A stretch of 11,531 nucleotides of DNA from Bacillota bacterium (GTDB lineage: Bacteria; Bacillota; Clostridia; Christensenellales; Pumilibacteraceae), in assembly GCA_009780875.1 (NCBI GenBank), contig WQZE01000022.1, forward strand, positions 1 to 11,531, read 5' to 3'. Made by a program: the position numbers and the translations under genes. Shown in pieces: positions 1 through 7,678 of this stretch. The notes below the pieces were generated by a model. The model worked only from the letters and a program-made list of their open reading frames with translations, was not told where the DNA came from and did no database searches. The stretch's first letter is position 1, and every line of letters starts with the position of its first letter.

Positions 1-22
1 TCCTTACAGTCTTTGTCATACG

Positions 23-45
23 AAAAGGTTGGGAATCAACCTTTT
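23..45. terminator. Hairpin in repeat copy 1, possible bidirectional terminator
   Basis: A perfect 9-bp inverted repeat, AAAAGGTTG / CAACCTTTT, encloses a 5-base loop (GGAAT). The arms end in A and T runs, so RNA from either strand would form a stem finishing in U residues. Only five of nine pairs lie in the GC-containing part, so terminator strength is uncertain. On the minus strand it lies about 160 nt past the dndA stop codon. Confidence 0.4.
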
Positions 46-78
46 TGAGACATTCTTCCTTACAGTCTTTGTCATACG

Positions 79-101
79 AAAAGGTTGGGAATCAACCTTT
101 T
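79..101. terminator. Hairpin in repeat copy 2, possible bidirectional terminator
   Basis: This is the same 9-bp stem and 5-base loop as in copy 1, repeated 56 bp away. It is the first intact hairpin reached by transcription leaving dndA, about 105 nt past the stop codon. The third repeat copy, nearer the gene, has lost its right arm and cannot form this stem. Confidence 0.45.
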
Positions 102-149
102 TGAGGCATTCTTCCTTACAGTCTTAGCAGTATGAAAAGGTTGGGAGTC

Positions 150-176
150 CTGTTTGACACATCCTTGACCAAACAG
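150..176. repeat. Inverted repeat downstream of dndA
   Basis: CTGTTTG at 150-156 is the reverse complement of CAAACAG at 170-176, with a 13-base spacer. It lies 31-57 nt past the dndA stop codon. No T run follows it on the minus strand, so it does not look like a classical intrinsic terminator. It could be an RNA 3'-end stem or chance. Confidence 0.35.
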
Positions 177-206
177 CATTATTTTGTCTTTTACAAAAAA
201 TCACTC

Positions 207-1349
207 TCAACACGACTGCATATCTTGGACAATGGACAGCATTGGGTCAAGATTGATGGATGGGGTGTCTTTGCCCCAAGACAACCGAATCGCAGATGCA
301 ATGATTTCTGGGGCTAGCCCCATTGCTTGCAATACAAAACTTGGTTGATAGTCCTTGCTTGTACAAGCAGAGCCATTGGAAACCGAATACTCAGATTTGA
401 GTGCTAGCAACAGTGCCTCCGAATTGATGCCCTCAAAAGATAGATTGAGAGTATTATTGACACAGCGTGTTTGGTCCCCATTGATTGTGTATCTCGCTTT
501 GCTTTGGCTGAGTTGTTGCAAGACGCTTGTTTTGATCAAATGGCAATGCTGTTGCCATTTTTTGTAATTGTGATTTGCAAGTTCAGCCGCTTTGCCAAAT
601 CCGGCTATCAACGCCACGGAGGAAGTTCCCGGTCTCATTCCGTTTTCTTGCCCCCCACCAAATACAAGGGGACAAAGGGGCGGTCTCTTGTAATTTTTGG
701 TTTTGAGCACCAATGCCCCAATTCCTTGCGGTCCATATATTTTGTGACCCGAAACCGACAACATATCATAAGAGGATCGTCTCAACTCCTCCACCATTTT
801 TCCAAAGGATTGTGCCGCATCTATATGAAACCACACGCCCTTTGCCTTGCAATACTCACCTACTTCTTGTATGGGCTGCACCACGCCTGTCTCATTGTTG
901 ACTTGTTGCATTGTGACAAGAGCCGTGTGAGGTTTGATAAGGTCTATCATTGCATCACAAGAAACCGACCCACCACCGTTGGGCTTTGCAAAATCCACAG
1001 CAATGCCCTGTTTTTGCAATTGCATCAAAGGTTCCAAAACCGACTTATGCTCAATCACCGTAGATACCATATGGTTCTTGCCGTGTGTGTTTGCATAGGC
1101 TTGCAAGCCCAAGATGGCAAGATTGTTGCTTTCTGTGGCACCACTCGTAAAATACACTTCTTTGGGCAACACCCCCAAAAGAGTGGCAATTTGTAGGCGG
1201 GCATTCTCTACGACTTGCTTGGCTTGTTCGCCGTGTTTATGTGTGCGACTGTCTGCATTGCCTATAATGTCCTTATAGACCTGCATTATGCAATCCACAA
1301 CTTGCGTATCTATGGGCGTAGATGCGTTGTAATCAAGATACTGTATCAT
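207..1349 (-). CDS. dndA: Cysteine desulfurase DndA (IscS/NifS family)
   Basis: This is a 380-residue PLP-dependent class V aminotransferase-fold enzyme. It takes sulfur from L-cysteine as an enzyme-bound persulfide and, in Dnd systems, supplies it to DndC for DNA phosphorothioation. Visible features are the start LDYNAST, the PLP-contact segment SGATESNN near 69-76, His101 in IEHKS, Asp177 in HIDAAQ, the Schiff-base lysine K203 in SVSGHK, and the active-site loop Cys, C329, in NGSACTS. Length is normal for the family. The ATG at 1349 is chosen over an in-frame ATG at 1394 because the alignment-typical start follows it and a perfect AGGAGG lies 6 nt upstream. The gene overlaps the dndE end by 17 nt and closes the operon. 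A housekeeping IscS is the alternative, but its position directly after dndCDE makes DndA far more likely. Confidence 0.92.
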   Translation of the reverse strand: MIQYLDYNASTPIDTQVVDCIMQVYKDIIGNADSRTHKHGEQAKQVVENARLQIATLLGVLPKEVYFTSGATESNNLAILGLQAYANTHGKNHMVSTVIEHKSVLEPLMQLQKQGIAVDFAKPNGGGSVSCDAMIDLIKPHTALVTMQQVNNETGVVQPIQEVGEYCKAKGVWFHIDAAQSFGKMVEELRRSSYDMLSVSGHKIYGPQGIGALVLKTKNYKRPPLCPLVFGGGQENGMRPGTSSVALIAGFGKAAELANHNYKKWQQHCHLIKTSVLQQLSQSKARYTINGDQTRCVNNTLNLSFEGINSEALLLALKSEYSVSNGSACTSKDYQPSFVLQAMGLAPEIIASAIRLSWGKDTPSINLDPMLSIVQDMQSC

Positions 1350-1746
1350 TGGCTTCCTCCTTTGCTTTTTTGGCAGCGTGGCAAACCAAGTCATCTACGG
1401 TCTTGACATAGTTCGTCGCCAAAAGATACGAAATGCCACGGTCTAGATGCAATCTGAATTGTTGCCACAAGACATCCATCTCTGTACCCAGTCCGTCTTG
1501 TATGCATCTTTGCCTTATCATCCTTTCATAGACCTCGTGATACTCCCCACCAAAAGTTTGCCAAGACATCTCTACATTGCTGTCCTCCTCTGCCTTGCCT
1601 GGCGGTGGCGGCATAGATGACTCACACAAAGAAAAGCACAAAGCCCATCTGCACAGAACATTCCAATGTTGGATGCCCGTTTTGGTTTTGAGTCCAATCA
1701 ATCGCTGTTTTTCTTTTTTGGATAACCTTATTTGTTTTACAAACAT
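1333..1746 (-). CDS. dndE: DNA sulfur modification protein DndE
   Basis: This 137-residue protein matches DndE, the small essential partner of DndC and DndD that binds DNA in the phosphorothioation complex. The family pattern is clear: an N-terminal basic helix with IRLSKKEKQRLIGLK, then TGIQHWNVLCRWALCFSL, a proline-rich linker (PPPP near residue 50), a GGEY segment and HLDRGISYL in the C-terminal half. The many lysines and arginines at the N-terminus fit DNA contact. It is slightly longer than common DndE proteins, with a charged lysine-rich tail. Its ATG lies 10 nt inside the dndD end and has only a weak ribosome binding site, so translational coupling to dndD is likely. The function is assigned from family recognition and from its place between dndD and dndA. 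Confidence 0.92.
   Translation of the reverse strand: MFVKQIRLSKKEKQRLIGLKTKTGIQHWNVLCRWALCFSLCESSMPPPPGKAEEDSNVEMSWQTFGGEYHEVYERMIRQRCIQDGLGTEMDVLWQQFRLHLDRGISYLLATNYVKTVDDLVCHAAKKAKEEANDTVS
1356..1361 (-). promoter_or_regulatory. Ribosome binding site of dndA
   Basis: AGGAGG on the minus strand, 6 nt before the ATG at 1349, sits inside the 3' end of dndE. It decides the dndA start and is among the strongest Shine-Dalgarno sites in the window, which suggests dndA is translated well despite its last place in the operon. Confidence 0.8.
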
Positions 1747-3695
1747 TCTTCAAAATATCCTTTTTCTATTTTGGTACTATGGGTTGTTTCCTCATACTGC
1801 AACAAATAGGTGATGGCAATTTTGTCAGCAATCCTATCTTTCAGCGACCCCACAATCTCTGCATTGGTTGACAAGACAATCACTTGATTGGAGACTTTTG
1901 GCAAATAATTGTGCACATAGTTTTTCCTATGTGCCGCATCCAATCTTGCAAGAGGCGTATCAATCATCAAAGGGAACTGATAAGCGGTATAGTCAATAAT
2001 TCCCCAAAGAATGGCGGTCGCCAACAACTGTTGCTCCCCTGCTGACAAACTGTTGTGAGGAATGATTTGTCGTGAACGGCCGTACAACACAAGGTCAAGA
2101 CTTGTACTATCAATCTGGATACCGTCCACCAATCCTTGCTTGCCCAAAATCATAGCAAACTTTTCTTGGATGATTTGAGCAATGGCATCCACCTTTTGTT
2201 TTTGCACTTTTTGTGCAAAAATTTTGAGAACGCTTTGCACCATTGTTGCGTGCTTTGCAATTTTTGTGGCAGCATCTCTACCATCCAATTGTCCAATCCT
2301 ATTTTCTAGCAATTTTATCAATTGTTCTTGTGTCGCCGACTTCTCCTGCTCTATCTGAATTTTTTGTGCTTGCAATTGTGACAGTTGATTGGTGTCCGTG
2401 GCAACCTGCGTATTCAACTTTTTTATTTGCTCTATCAAACTAGATACGATGGGCTTTTTATGTGTTTGTGCATCAAGGTACCGTGTTTGCTTGTCAATCT
2501 CTTTTTGAATCTTTTGTCTATGGTGGAGTTGCTTGTTCACTTTTTCAAACTCTGTCTCCTTGTCTTGTGCAAGCAAAAAAGAGAGTTGCTGTTTGGTGTG
2601 CTTTGTCATCCCTAGTCTGTCCTGTGGCAATTTTGCTTGAAAATATTCTTTCCTTTGCCCAAGAAGTTTCAGAGCATCCAACAAACTTTTTTCAGACAGT
2701 GCATACTCCTTGACAAATTCTTGCACACTCTCATACTGCTCTTGCACGGCGTCAAAATCGCTTTCCTTCTGTGCCGTATCTTGCATTGCTTGCAACAATT
2801 TGTGCACCATCAACAAGGGGGCACTGCCTTCTAGCCATTTTGTGATTCCTTGCTCGCACTCTTTTTGTTGTCTTTCCAATTTTTGCTTTTTTTTCTGTTT
2901 TTCAATTTTGCCGTTCCAAATTTTTCCGCCTTCTTTGACAAACTGGTTTTCCAATTGAATTTGTTTTTCATTGTTTTGGTCTATGGTCTTTTGATATTGC
3001 AATATCTCTTGCTCTATTTGAGAGAGTTGTTTCGCCAATTGCTCATCTTTTGACTTGATGCTTTGCAGTTCGGCATCTTGTACTTGCAAAGACGCAAGCA
3101 CACTGTTTTTTTCAATCAGTGTTTTAATATCTCCCTCCAACACATCCACCACATCCAGTCCAAGCAGCGTTCTCATTGCAGACTTGAATTGCCTGTCATT
3201 GTGCTCACTTGTCAACCTACCAATGCTTTCGCCATCAAACAAAAAGAACTGGGACATCGTTGCTGGCATTATCATTTCCATATGATTTGCCCAATTGTCC
3301 GTCAAATAATCATCTTTTTGCCCCTCACAAGACACCTCAAAACTCTCTTCTATTCCTTTTGCTTTTGCCCCTACGCTCCACTTGCGATCAATTTGTATCG
3401 TGGTCGGTTGTTCATCAATGTCCAAGACAACTTCCATCCTGAGGCTTGCATTGAGACAATTGTGATGGATGCACTCTTTGAGATATTGACTGTATGGCAG
3501 TTTTTGCGACACAAACGCAGCAGCCCTGCTCCCATATAGGCAGAGAGAAACCGCTTGCAAAATCGTAGTCTTGCCACGCCCATTGCTCCCACCCACCAAA
3601 ACAATTGGTTTATTTTTACTCGCAACCCCAAAATCAAGTGTCTGCGTGCCCTCAAATATGCAAAAATTATGCATTGTCAATTGATTCATTCTCAT
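1737..3695 (-). CDS. dndD: DNA sulfur modification protein DndD (SMC/RecF-like ATPase)
   Basis: This 652-residue ABC-type ATPase is required for phosphorothioation and probably couples ATP hydrolysis to DNA opening or handling in the DndCDE complex. The N-terminal half-domain has the family start with NF at 10-11, Walker A GSNGRGKT at 36-43 and the Q-loop-side motif FLFDGE at 151-156. A long Lys/Gln/Glu-rich coiled-coil region follows, roughly 195-270 and 380-470, without a CxxC zinc hook. The C-terminal half-domain has the signature LSAGE near 550-554, Walker B LMIDTP with D579, the D-loop ARLD and an H-loop-side segment VIVLST. It overlaps the dndC end by 29 nt. The start could be the ATG at 3695 or the one at 3689; 3695 has a GGGGA stretch at a plausible distance. 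Order and motifs separate it from the second DndD-like ATPase upstream. Confidence 0.93.
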   Translation of the reverse strand: MRMNQLTMHNFCIFEGTQTLDFGVASKNKPIVLVGGSNGRGKTTILQAVSLCLYGSRAAAFVSQKLPYSQYLKECIHHNCLNASLRMEVVLDIDEQPTTIQIDRKWSVGAKAKGIEESFEVSCEGQKDDYLTDNWANHMEMIMPATMSQFFLFDGESIGRLTSEHNDRQFKSAMRTLLGLDVVDVLEGDIKTLIEKNSVLASLQVQDAELQSIKSKDEQLAKQLSQIEQEILQYQKTIDQNNEKQIQLENQFVKEGGKIWNGKIEKQKKKQKLERQQKECEQGITKWLEGSAPLLMVHKLLQAMQDTAQKESDFDAVQEQYESVQEFVKEYALSEKSLLDALKLLGQRKEYFQAKLPQDRLGMTKHTKQQLSFLLAQDKETEFEKVNKQLHHRQKIQKEIDKQTRYLDAQTHKKPIVSSLIEQIKKLNTQVATDTNQLSQLQAQKIQIEQEKSATQEQLIKLLENRIGQLDGRDAATKIAKHATMVQSVLKIFAQKVQKQKVDAIAQIIQEKFAMILGKQGLVDGIQIDSTSLDLVLYGRSRQIIPHNSLSAGEQQLLATAILWGIIDYTAYQFPLMIDTPLARLDAAHRKNYVHNYLPKVSNQVIVLSTNAEIVGSLKDRIADKIAITYLLQYEETTHSTKIEKGYFEECL

Positions 3696-5127
3696 CTTTG
3701 TTCCCCAATATCTTCTCTTGTCTTTCCAATCTCATTTGCGCATAGCCCAAAGCATCCGCCTCATTTTGAAAGCAATTTGACTGTATGATTTTTTGCAGTT
3801 TGACCCCTATCCCCTGCCTATACTTGCTACTTTGTGCCTGTCGTTCTACCTCCAAAAGTGAGGCGGTCATCCTAAAAAGCAACTCTTCCTCTGGATACTC
3901 TGTGTCGCAAATCTCTTTGAGCAACCCATACTCATTGGGGTTGAAAGCGTGCTTGTACGCTTTGCCTACTTGCAACTCCTTGCCTTTGACTTCTTGGTAT
4001 ATCTTGGCGACACTGTCCTCATACTCGTGCTTTTCTTCAATCCAAATTCTTCTTATCTCCAAAAGTTCTTGGGTGGAGATGATTTGCCCCTCTCCGAACC
4101 AAGCCGGACCCGTTTTTTGTATTTGGTTTTCTATGGTCAACAATTCACGCAACCACTCTTGTCTTGTCGCTTTGGTATAGGGTCCGTGCACAAGTCTGTT
4201 GTTATAAAGTTTGAGTTCCCCAGACATCCTAGAAAACTCTCTACGACTCCTATCATACTCGTGGTCTCCAAACTTGTCCCTAAACTGCAACAAAGGCAAC
4301 ATCCACTCCTTTTCTTCATCGTTTTGTATCATTGCCTCCATAGACTTGTCTCTCTCCACCAGTGTGCAAACCCAACACCCAAAACGACTTTTCCCACAAC
4401 TGGGCGTGTTGACATCACGCACCAAGGGACACTCTCCATCCGCAGTCGCACCCTTGTACATTGTCAACAAATCCTGATTGCTGTGCCCCCACGGATTTTG
4501 GTGTTGCAACAAGTATTGCCATACCTCATCGTCACTCCACTCCTTGATGGGCGTAAACGACAACTCATTTTGCATATTGGATTTGGCGGTGAGGGAGGGT
4601 CTGACCTCATATTTTTCGTGCTCGGTGATGGTCCTCATCCTATTGGCACTTTCTTGCTTTCGTGTACCCAACACAAGAATGACCTCCCCATAGGCGGACA
4701 CCATCTTTTGCACAAAGGTATTGGTTGGCTTGATTTTGAGCCTGTCTGTACACCATCTAAAATTTTGCCTAGGATACGGATATCCCCGTCCAATCAAATT
4801 GACCCAAAAGGTGTCCTTGATAGCAGGATACACAATGTGTGCCTCTATGGGCAAGTCGCACTTTTGAGCACTCTCCCCAAGCCGCTCGTGTGATTTTTTG
4901 ACCCACGCTGACACAATGGGTGACTCCACCAGCGTATCATTGGTCACCACAAACACCTTTTTGTGTCTCTGCCCACTCTCCAATTCCAACAAACTCTCCC
5001 ACACCAATTGCAAAATGGCAGTACTGTCCTTGCCCCCGCTATACCCAACCACCCAAGGAATCCCATCTTCTAGGTATATCCGTTTGATATTGTCTTTGAC
5101 TTGTTGTATATCTTTTTTTGTAAGCAT
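3667..5127 (-). CDS. dndC: DNA phosphorothioation protein DndC (PAPS reductase-like, Fe-S)
   Basis: This 486-residue protein belongs to the adenine nucleotide alpha-hydrolase / PAPS reductase superfamily. DndC carries a 4Fe-4S cluster and ATP pyrophosphatase activity and is thought to activate the DNA backbone and receive sulfur from DndA. The P-loop SGGKDS is at residues 30-35, followed by VTNDT near 61-65. Candidate cluster ligands are C126 in RWCTDR, C233 in GECP, C244, C251 and C254 in SCGKSRFGCWVC. The C-terminal third is a helical DndC-type extension. The start chosen is the ATG at 5127, 13 nt after the preceding stop, because the family-like sequence begins there; an in-frame ATG at 5175 would overlap the previous gene and lacks a ribosome binding site. 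The GAG at 5135-5137 is only a weak site. Confidence 0.95.
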   Translation of the reverse strand: MLTKKDIQQVKDNIKRIYLEDGIPWVVGYSGGKDSTAILQLVWESLLELESGQRHKKVFVVTNDTLVESPIVSAWVKKSHERLGESAQKCDLPIEAHIVYPAIKDTFWVNLIGRGYPYPRQNFRWCTDRLKIKPTNTFVQKMVSAYGEVILVLGTRKQESANRMRTITEHEKYEVRPSLTAKSNMQNELSFTPIKEWSDDEVWQYLLQHQNPWGHSNQDLLTMYKGATADGECPLVRDVNTPSCGKSRFGCWVCTLVERDKSMEAMIQNDEEKEWMLPLLQFRDKFGDHEYDRSRREFSRMSGELKLYNNRLVHGPYTKATRQEWLRELLTIENQIQKTGPAWFGEGQIISTQELLEIRRIWIEEKHEYEDSVAKIYQEVKGKELQVGKAYKHAFNPNEYGLLKEICDTEYPEEELLFRMTASLLEVERQAQSSKYRQGIGVKLQKIIQSNCFQNEADALGYAQMRLERQEKILGNKDENESIDNA

Positions 5128-5140
5128 AATTATTCTCGTT

Positions 5141-7129
5141 TTATTTTTTCGTCCCACGCTCTTTTTGATTCTCATCTGGGAACACTTTATTTTTGAATTC
5201 CTCTACCAGTTTGTCCACAAAATCCCGAAAGGCTGGAATAAAGGAACCGCTATGTTCTGCATAAAAATCTTGTACCTTGTCCCCATATTCTTTTTGACTC
5301 CAATTTTGCCCCTCTCTACAACTCATATAAGGCTTTTTGTCTATCATTTTTATCAACACTGACAAATACATTTCTGTGTACTCATCACACTGACTTTGCA
5401 ATGACTCCAATTTTTCTAGTTTGTCTTCAACGCATAAATTAGCCAAATCATTATTGATTGTTTTCGGTATAAAAATAAAATTAAAAATAGAATTTTTGAC
5501 ACCTTGAATCTCTTTGGGATACTCCGCGCTCAAAGAATGATGGGTTACCTTATTGCTGTTATTTAGCAAAAAATGTTCTATACTATGCGAATCCTTCTCA
5601 GTGTAAAACTTTACCAACTCTTTGCAATTTTTGATAGAAACCTTGTCTTGTCCAAGGGTATAATAATTATAGATAGAGGCAAAACTTTTTGCCAAATATT
5701 GATTGTCTGCATTCTCGGCAGATTTGACCATATATTTTTTTAGCAACTTGCTTTCTTCAAAATCTTGTTTGAAATATCTTTTGAACTCCTCCAATGCGCT
5801 CGAATGCCACACAGATTCCTCTGCTCCCAAAATTTTTTCAAAATCCTTTATGTTTTTTCTACCCGCTTCAAACAAGAGAAATGTAGTCCCCAGCAAATAT
5901 ACGATATTTAGGTTTTCATATTTTGCTTTGGGTTTGGGTTTTTTGTCCAACAAAATCGTCAAAAAATATTTGAGTACAAACGCCTTGGGCACCACCGCAC
6001 TGCTACGCAATAAACTGCGTAGTTGAAAATAATATATTGCAAAACAGTCATCACTTATCTTGTCTTCTTTCTCATCTACAACAAAATATTCTTTAAAAAA
6101 ATCGTTTGGGGCGGAACTACACAAAATATGATTGACAAATCGCAAATACTCCGTGAGCACTCGGACACATTGACTGTTGTAATCTTTGTTAATGATTGCC
6201 TTCAACAAGTGTTCACCTTTGTGTGAATTACCGAGCTCGTTACTTTTCAATTCTTTTGCTAAACACAATTTGCTATCTATTTCTATCTTTTTATATTCTT
6301 CATTTTTGTGCAAATGAAGCGTGCACTTGATGCATTGCTCCAACATTATCGCCAGCAAATAGGGGTTCTTTTTCCTGATTGTTTCTTTTATTTTCTTTTC
6401 AAATTTATGATATTCCTCTTTGAGGGCAACCCATTGTTTCTTGGTATCCACCCTATTGTCGGATTGTTGAAAAAAATACCCCTTGTATACATCTTCGGCA
6501 TCCAAGGGCAAAGCCTTGACATTGACATCAAGATAATACTCCATCGCAGAATCTTTTTTGGAGTCAGTAGAGACTATCATATTGATGCTAGAATTCCATA
6601 AATTTTTACAAAATCCCGCTTGTACTGCCATATCCTTGTCTTTAAAAAATTGTTGAATGCACTCATACAACTCTCTATACCGATCGCACTGTGCATAGTT
6701 ATCCTGCTTTGTCAACTCCTTTACTGGCTCGTTTTCCTTGTCAAACCCCCAAGTAAGACACTCTTGAAAAGTTGTAAAACTCTCCACTTGCAATTCGCAA
6801 GCGTCTATTTTTTTGCTATACCTATCATTTGATTCAAAAAATTTAAACAACAGGCAAAAAGAGGTGAGCCGTTGCTGTCCATCAATGATATCATAGGTAT
6901 TTTGACACTCATCAAATTGCAAAATAAGATTGCCCAAGAATTTTTCTCCACGCAAAATATCATTCATCAAACTTTCCAAATTTTGACACTCCCAGCGTAT
7001 TTCTCTCTGATAGTCAGGCACTACATACCTCCTATTTTTTTGGAAAGTATGCTTTGATTTTGCATTTATTTCAAATTGCTTGTTCTCAAAAAATTCTTCT
7101 ACGGTCTTGGTTGTTCCAATGATATCCAT
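5141..7129 (-). CDS. DUF262-DUF1524 protein, GmrSD/SspE-type nuclease candidate
   Basis: This 662-residue protein has an N-terminal DUF262 domain with VPDYQREIRW at 37-46 and DGQQR at 83-87. In the family (GmrS, SspE) this motif serves NTP hydrolysis, and in SspE the activity is stimulated by phosphorothioated DNA. Near the C-terminus lies a DUF1524-like HNH pattern: IEH with H519, an N-F-I-F-I-P strand with N550, INND at 558-561 and EDK ending at K570. The usual Pro after HxxP is absent. The protein sits where dndB is often found, directly before dndC, yet it is not DndB. A GGAGAG site at 7133-7138 supports the ATG. The gene is markedly more AT-rich than its neighbours (13-14 G+C in two sampled 60-base lines), so it may have been acquired separately. 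Likely role: phosphorothioate-sensing restriction of unmodified phage DNA; this role is inferred. Confidence 0.88.
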   Translation of the reverse strand: MDIIGTTKTVEEFFENKQFEINAKSKHTFQKNRRYVVPDYQREIRWECQNLESLMNDILRGEKFLGNLILQFDECQNTYDIIDGQQRLTSFCLLFKFFESNDRYSKKIDACELQVESFTTFQECLTWGFDKENEPVKELTKQDNYAQCDRYRELYECIQQFFKDKDMAVQAGFCKNLWNSSINMIVSTDSKKDSAMEYYLDVNVKALPLDAEDVYKGYFFQQSDNRVDTKKQWVALKEEYHKFEKKIKETIRKKNPYLLAIMLEQCIKCTLHLHKNEEYKKIEIDSKLCLAKELKSNELGNSHKGEHLLKAIINKDYNSQCVRVLTEYLRFVNHILCSSAPNDFFKEYFVVDEKEDKISDDCFAIYYFQLRSLLRSSAVVPKAFVLKYFLTILLDKKPKPKAKYENLNIVYLLGTTFLLFEAGRKNIKDFEKILGAEESVWHSSALEEFKRYFKQDFEESKLLKKYMVKSAENADNQYLAKSFASIYNYYTLGQDKVSIKNCKELVKFYTEKDSHSIEHFLLNNSNKVTHHSLSAEYPKEIQGVKNSIFNFIFIPKTINNDLANLCVEDKLEKLESLQSQCDEYTEMYLSVLIKMIDKKPYMSCREGQNWSQKEYGDKVQDFYAEHSGSFIPAFRDFVDKLVEEFKNKVFPDENQKERGTKK

Positions 7130-7148
7130 AATCTCTCCAAAATATTTC

Positions 7149-7640
7149 CTAAGCTATCCCCTCGCTTTTAGCATACTTTTTGACCAATGTTGCCAGGTTG
7201 TCCATTGTGTCCAAAAGGTCGTCTTTGGTGATGGCGTTGGAGAGTTCGCCAATTCCATAGTTGGCAAAGTGGAGCAAGAAGGTGAGCGGGTTGAAAGATT
7301 TGCTCTTGTCGGACTTGGTTGCATTGTGTTGATTTTGCGAGTCAAAAGCCCACTGTATGCGAGTATCCTCATCCAAATCTATGCAACTGCTGGTAAGCAC
7401 CGCCGCTTGAAACATTTTGTCCAAAAAACTTTTGTTGTTGTGCAAAATGCTTCTGGGGATGGATTTGTGGTCATCTCCATATTGCTTGGTGTCTAGTGAT
7501 TGGATTTGCTTGTCGCAATGAATCCCAATGGATGCTGCCAAACAAAACATCTCAAAGTGCGTTGAAAACAAGGGGTCAAGACTTTTGAGCGTCTCGTTCC
7601 AAATATCCCCTCTCAGCAATATATCTGCACTGATATACAT
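7149..7640 (-). CDS. Small Dnd-linked protein of unknown function
   Basis: I do not firmly recognise this 163-residue protein. It begins MYISADILLR and looks soluble and mostly helical, with no signal peptide or membrane segment. A pattern FSTHFEMFCLAASIG near 25-39, followed by an IPRSIL segment near 61-66 and a second hydrophobic helix, loosely recalls the small phosphorothioation-associated proteins (the 'dnd-associated protein 4' type), but this is from memory and weak. It is not DndE: the DndE start motif and HLDRG element are missing, and a true DndE is present at 1333-1746. An excellent AAGGAG site 5 nt before the ATG and its position 38 nt after the ATPase and 19 nt before the DUF262 gene argue that it is a real operon gene. 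Confidence 0.8.
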   Translation of the reverse strand: MYISADILLRGDIWNETLKSLDPLFSTHFEMFCLAASIGIHCDKQIQSLDTKQYGDDHKSIPRSILHNNKSFLDKMFQAAVLTSSCIDLDEDTRIQWAFDSQNQHNATKSDKSKSFNPLTFLLHFANYGIGELSNAITKDDLLDTMDNLATLVKKYAKSEGIA

Positions 7641-7645
7641 AGTTT

Positions 7646-7651
7646 CTCCTT
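7646..7651 (-). promoter_or_regulatory. Ribosome binding site of the 163-residue protein gene
   Basis: AAGGAG on the minus strand lies 5 nt before the ATG at 7640, in the 38-nt gap after the ATPase gene. This is the widest gap between genes of the operon. I see no convincing promoter or terminator in it, so the gene is probably translated independently from the shared transcript. Confidence 0.75.
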
Positions 7652-7678
7652 GTGCAAAAAAGCAATTGTATTGTTTTG

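Larger units (their letters stand above)
1..149. repeat. 56-bp tandem repeat, two full copies and one decayed copy
   Basis: Copies lie at 1-56 and 57-112 and differ at one base (A at 50, G at 106). A third, decayed copy runs from 113 to about 149, keeps the first 13 bases and the central AAAAGGTTGGGA, and then diverges. Each full copy contains a 9-bp inverted repeat. The unit is not a multiple of three and contains stops, so it is non-coding. The array reaches the window edge and may continue further left. It sits just downstream of the last gene of the operon, so it may end transcription, or it may mark the boundary of a transferred island. The second idea is inference only. Confidence 0.9.

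Noticed and set aside
1..149. CRISPR array
   Set aside because: The copies are adjacent and nearly identical over the whole 56-bp period, so there are no unique spacers between short repeats, and no cas gene is present.
132..317. Small plus-strand gene starting in the decayed repeat
   Set aside because: It crosses from the repeat into the antisense of dndA, has no Shine-Dalgarno site and no family likeness.
471..1196. 241-residue plus-strand reading frame
   Set aside because: It is antisense to the catalytic body of dndA, rich in Cys, His and Phe, and has no recognisable domain.
3949..4893. 314-residue plus-strand reading frame
   Set aside because: It lies entirely antisense to dndC, shows no family motif, has no ribosome binding site worth noting, and its Leu/Pro/His-rich content is typical of a reverse-complement shadow.
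3667..5175. Longer dndC starting at 5175
   Set aside because: The extra 16 residues overlap the DUF262 gene end, have no ribosome binding site, and precede the point where DndC-like sequence begins.
5141..7129. DndB for the gene before dndC, based on the DGQ-type motif and position
   Set aside because: The VPDYQR start, DGQQR inside a DUF262 context and the C-terminal DUF1524-like pattern fit GmrSD/SspE, and the length (662 residues) is well above DndB.
7149..7640. DndE-like identity for the 163-residue protein
   Set aside because: It lacks the basic LSKKEKQRL-type start and the HLDRG element, and a clear DndE exists at 1333-1746.
7641..7678. Internal promoter in the widest gap of the operon
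   Set aside because: The gap is only 38 nt, mostly taken by the stop codon context and the ribosome binding site, and no paired -35/-10 boxes are convincing.
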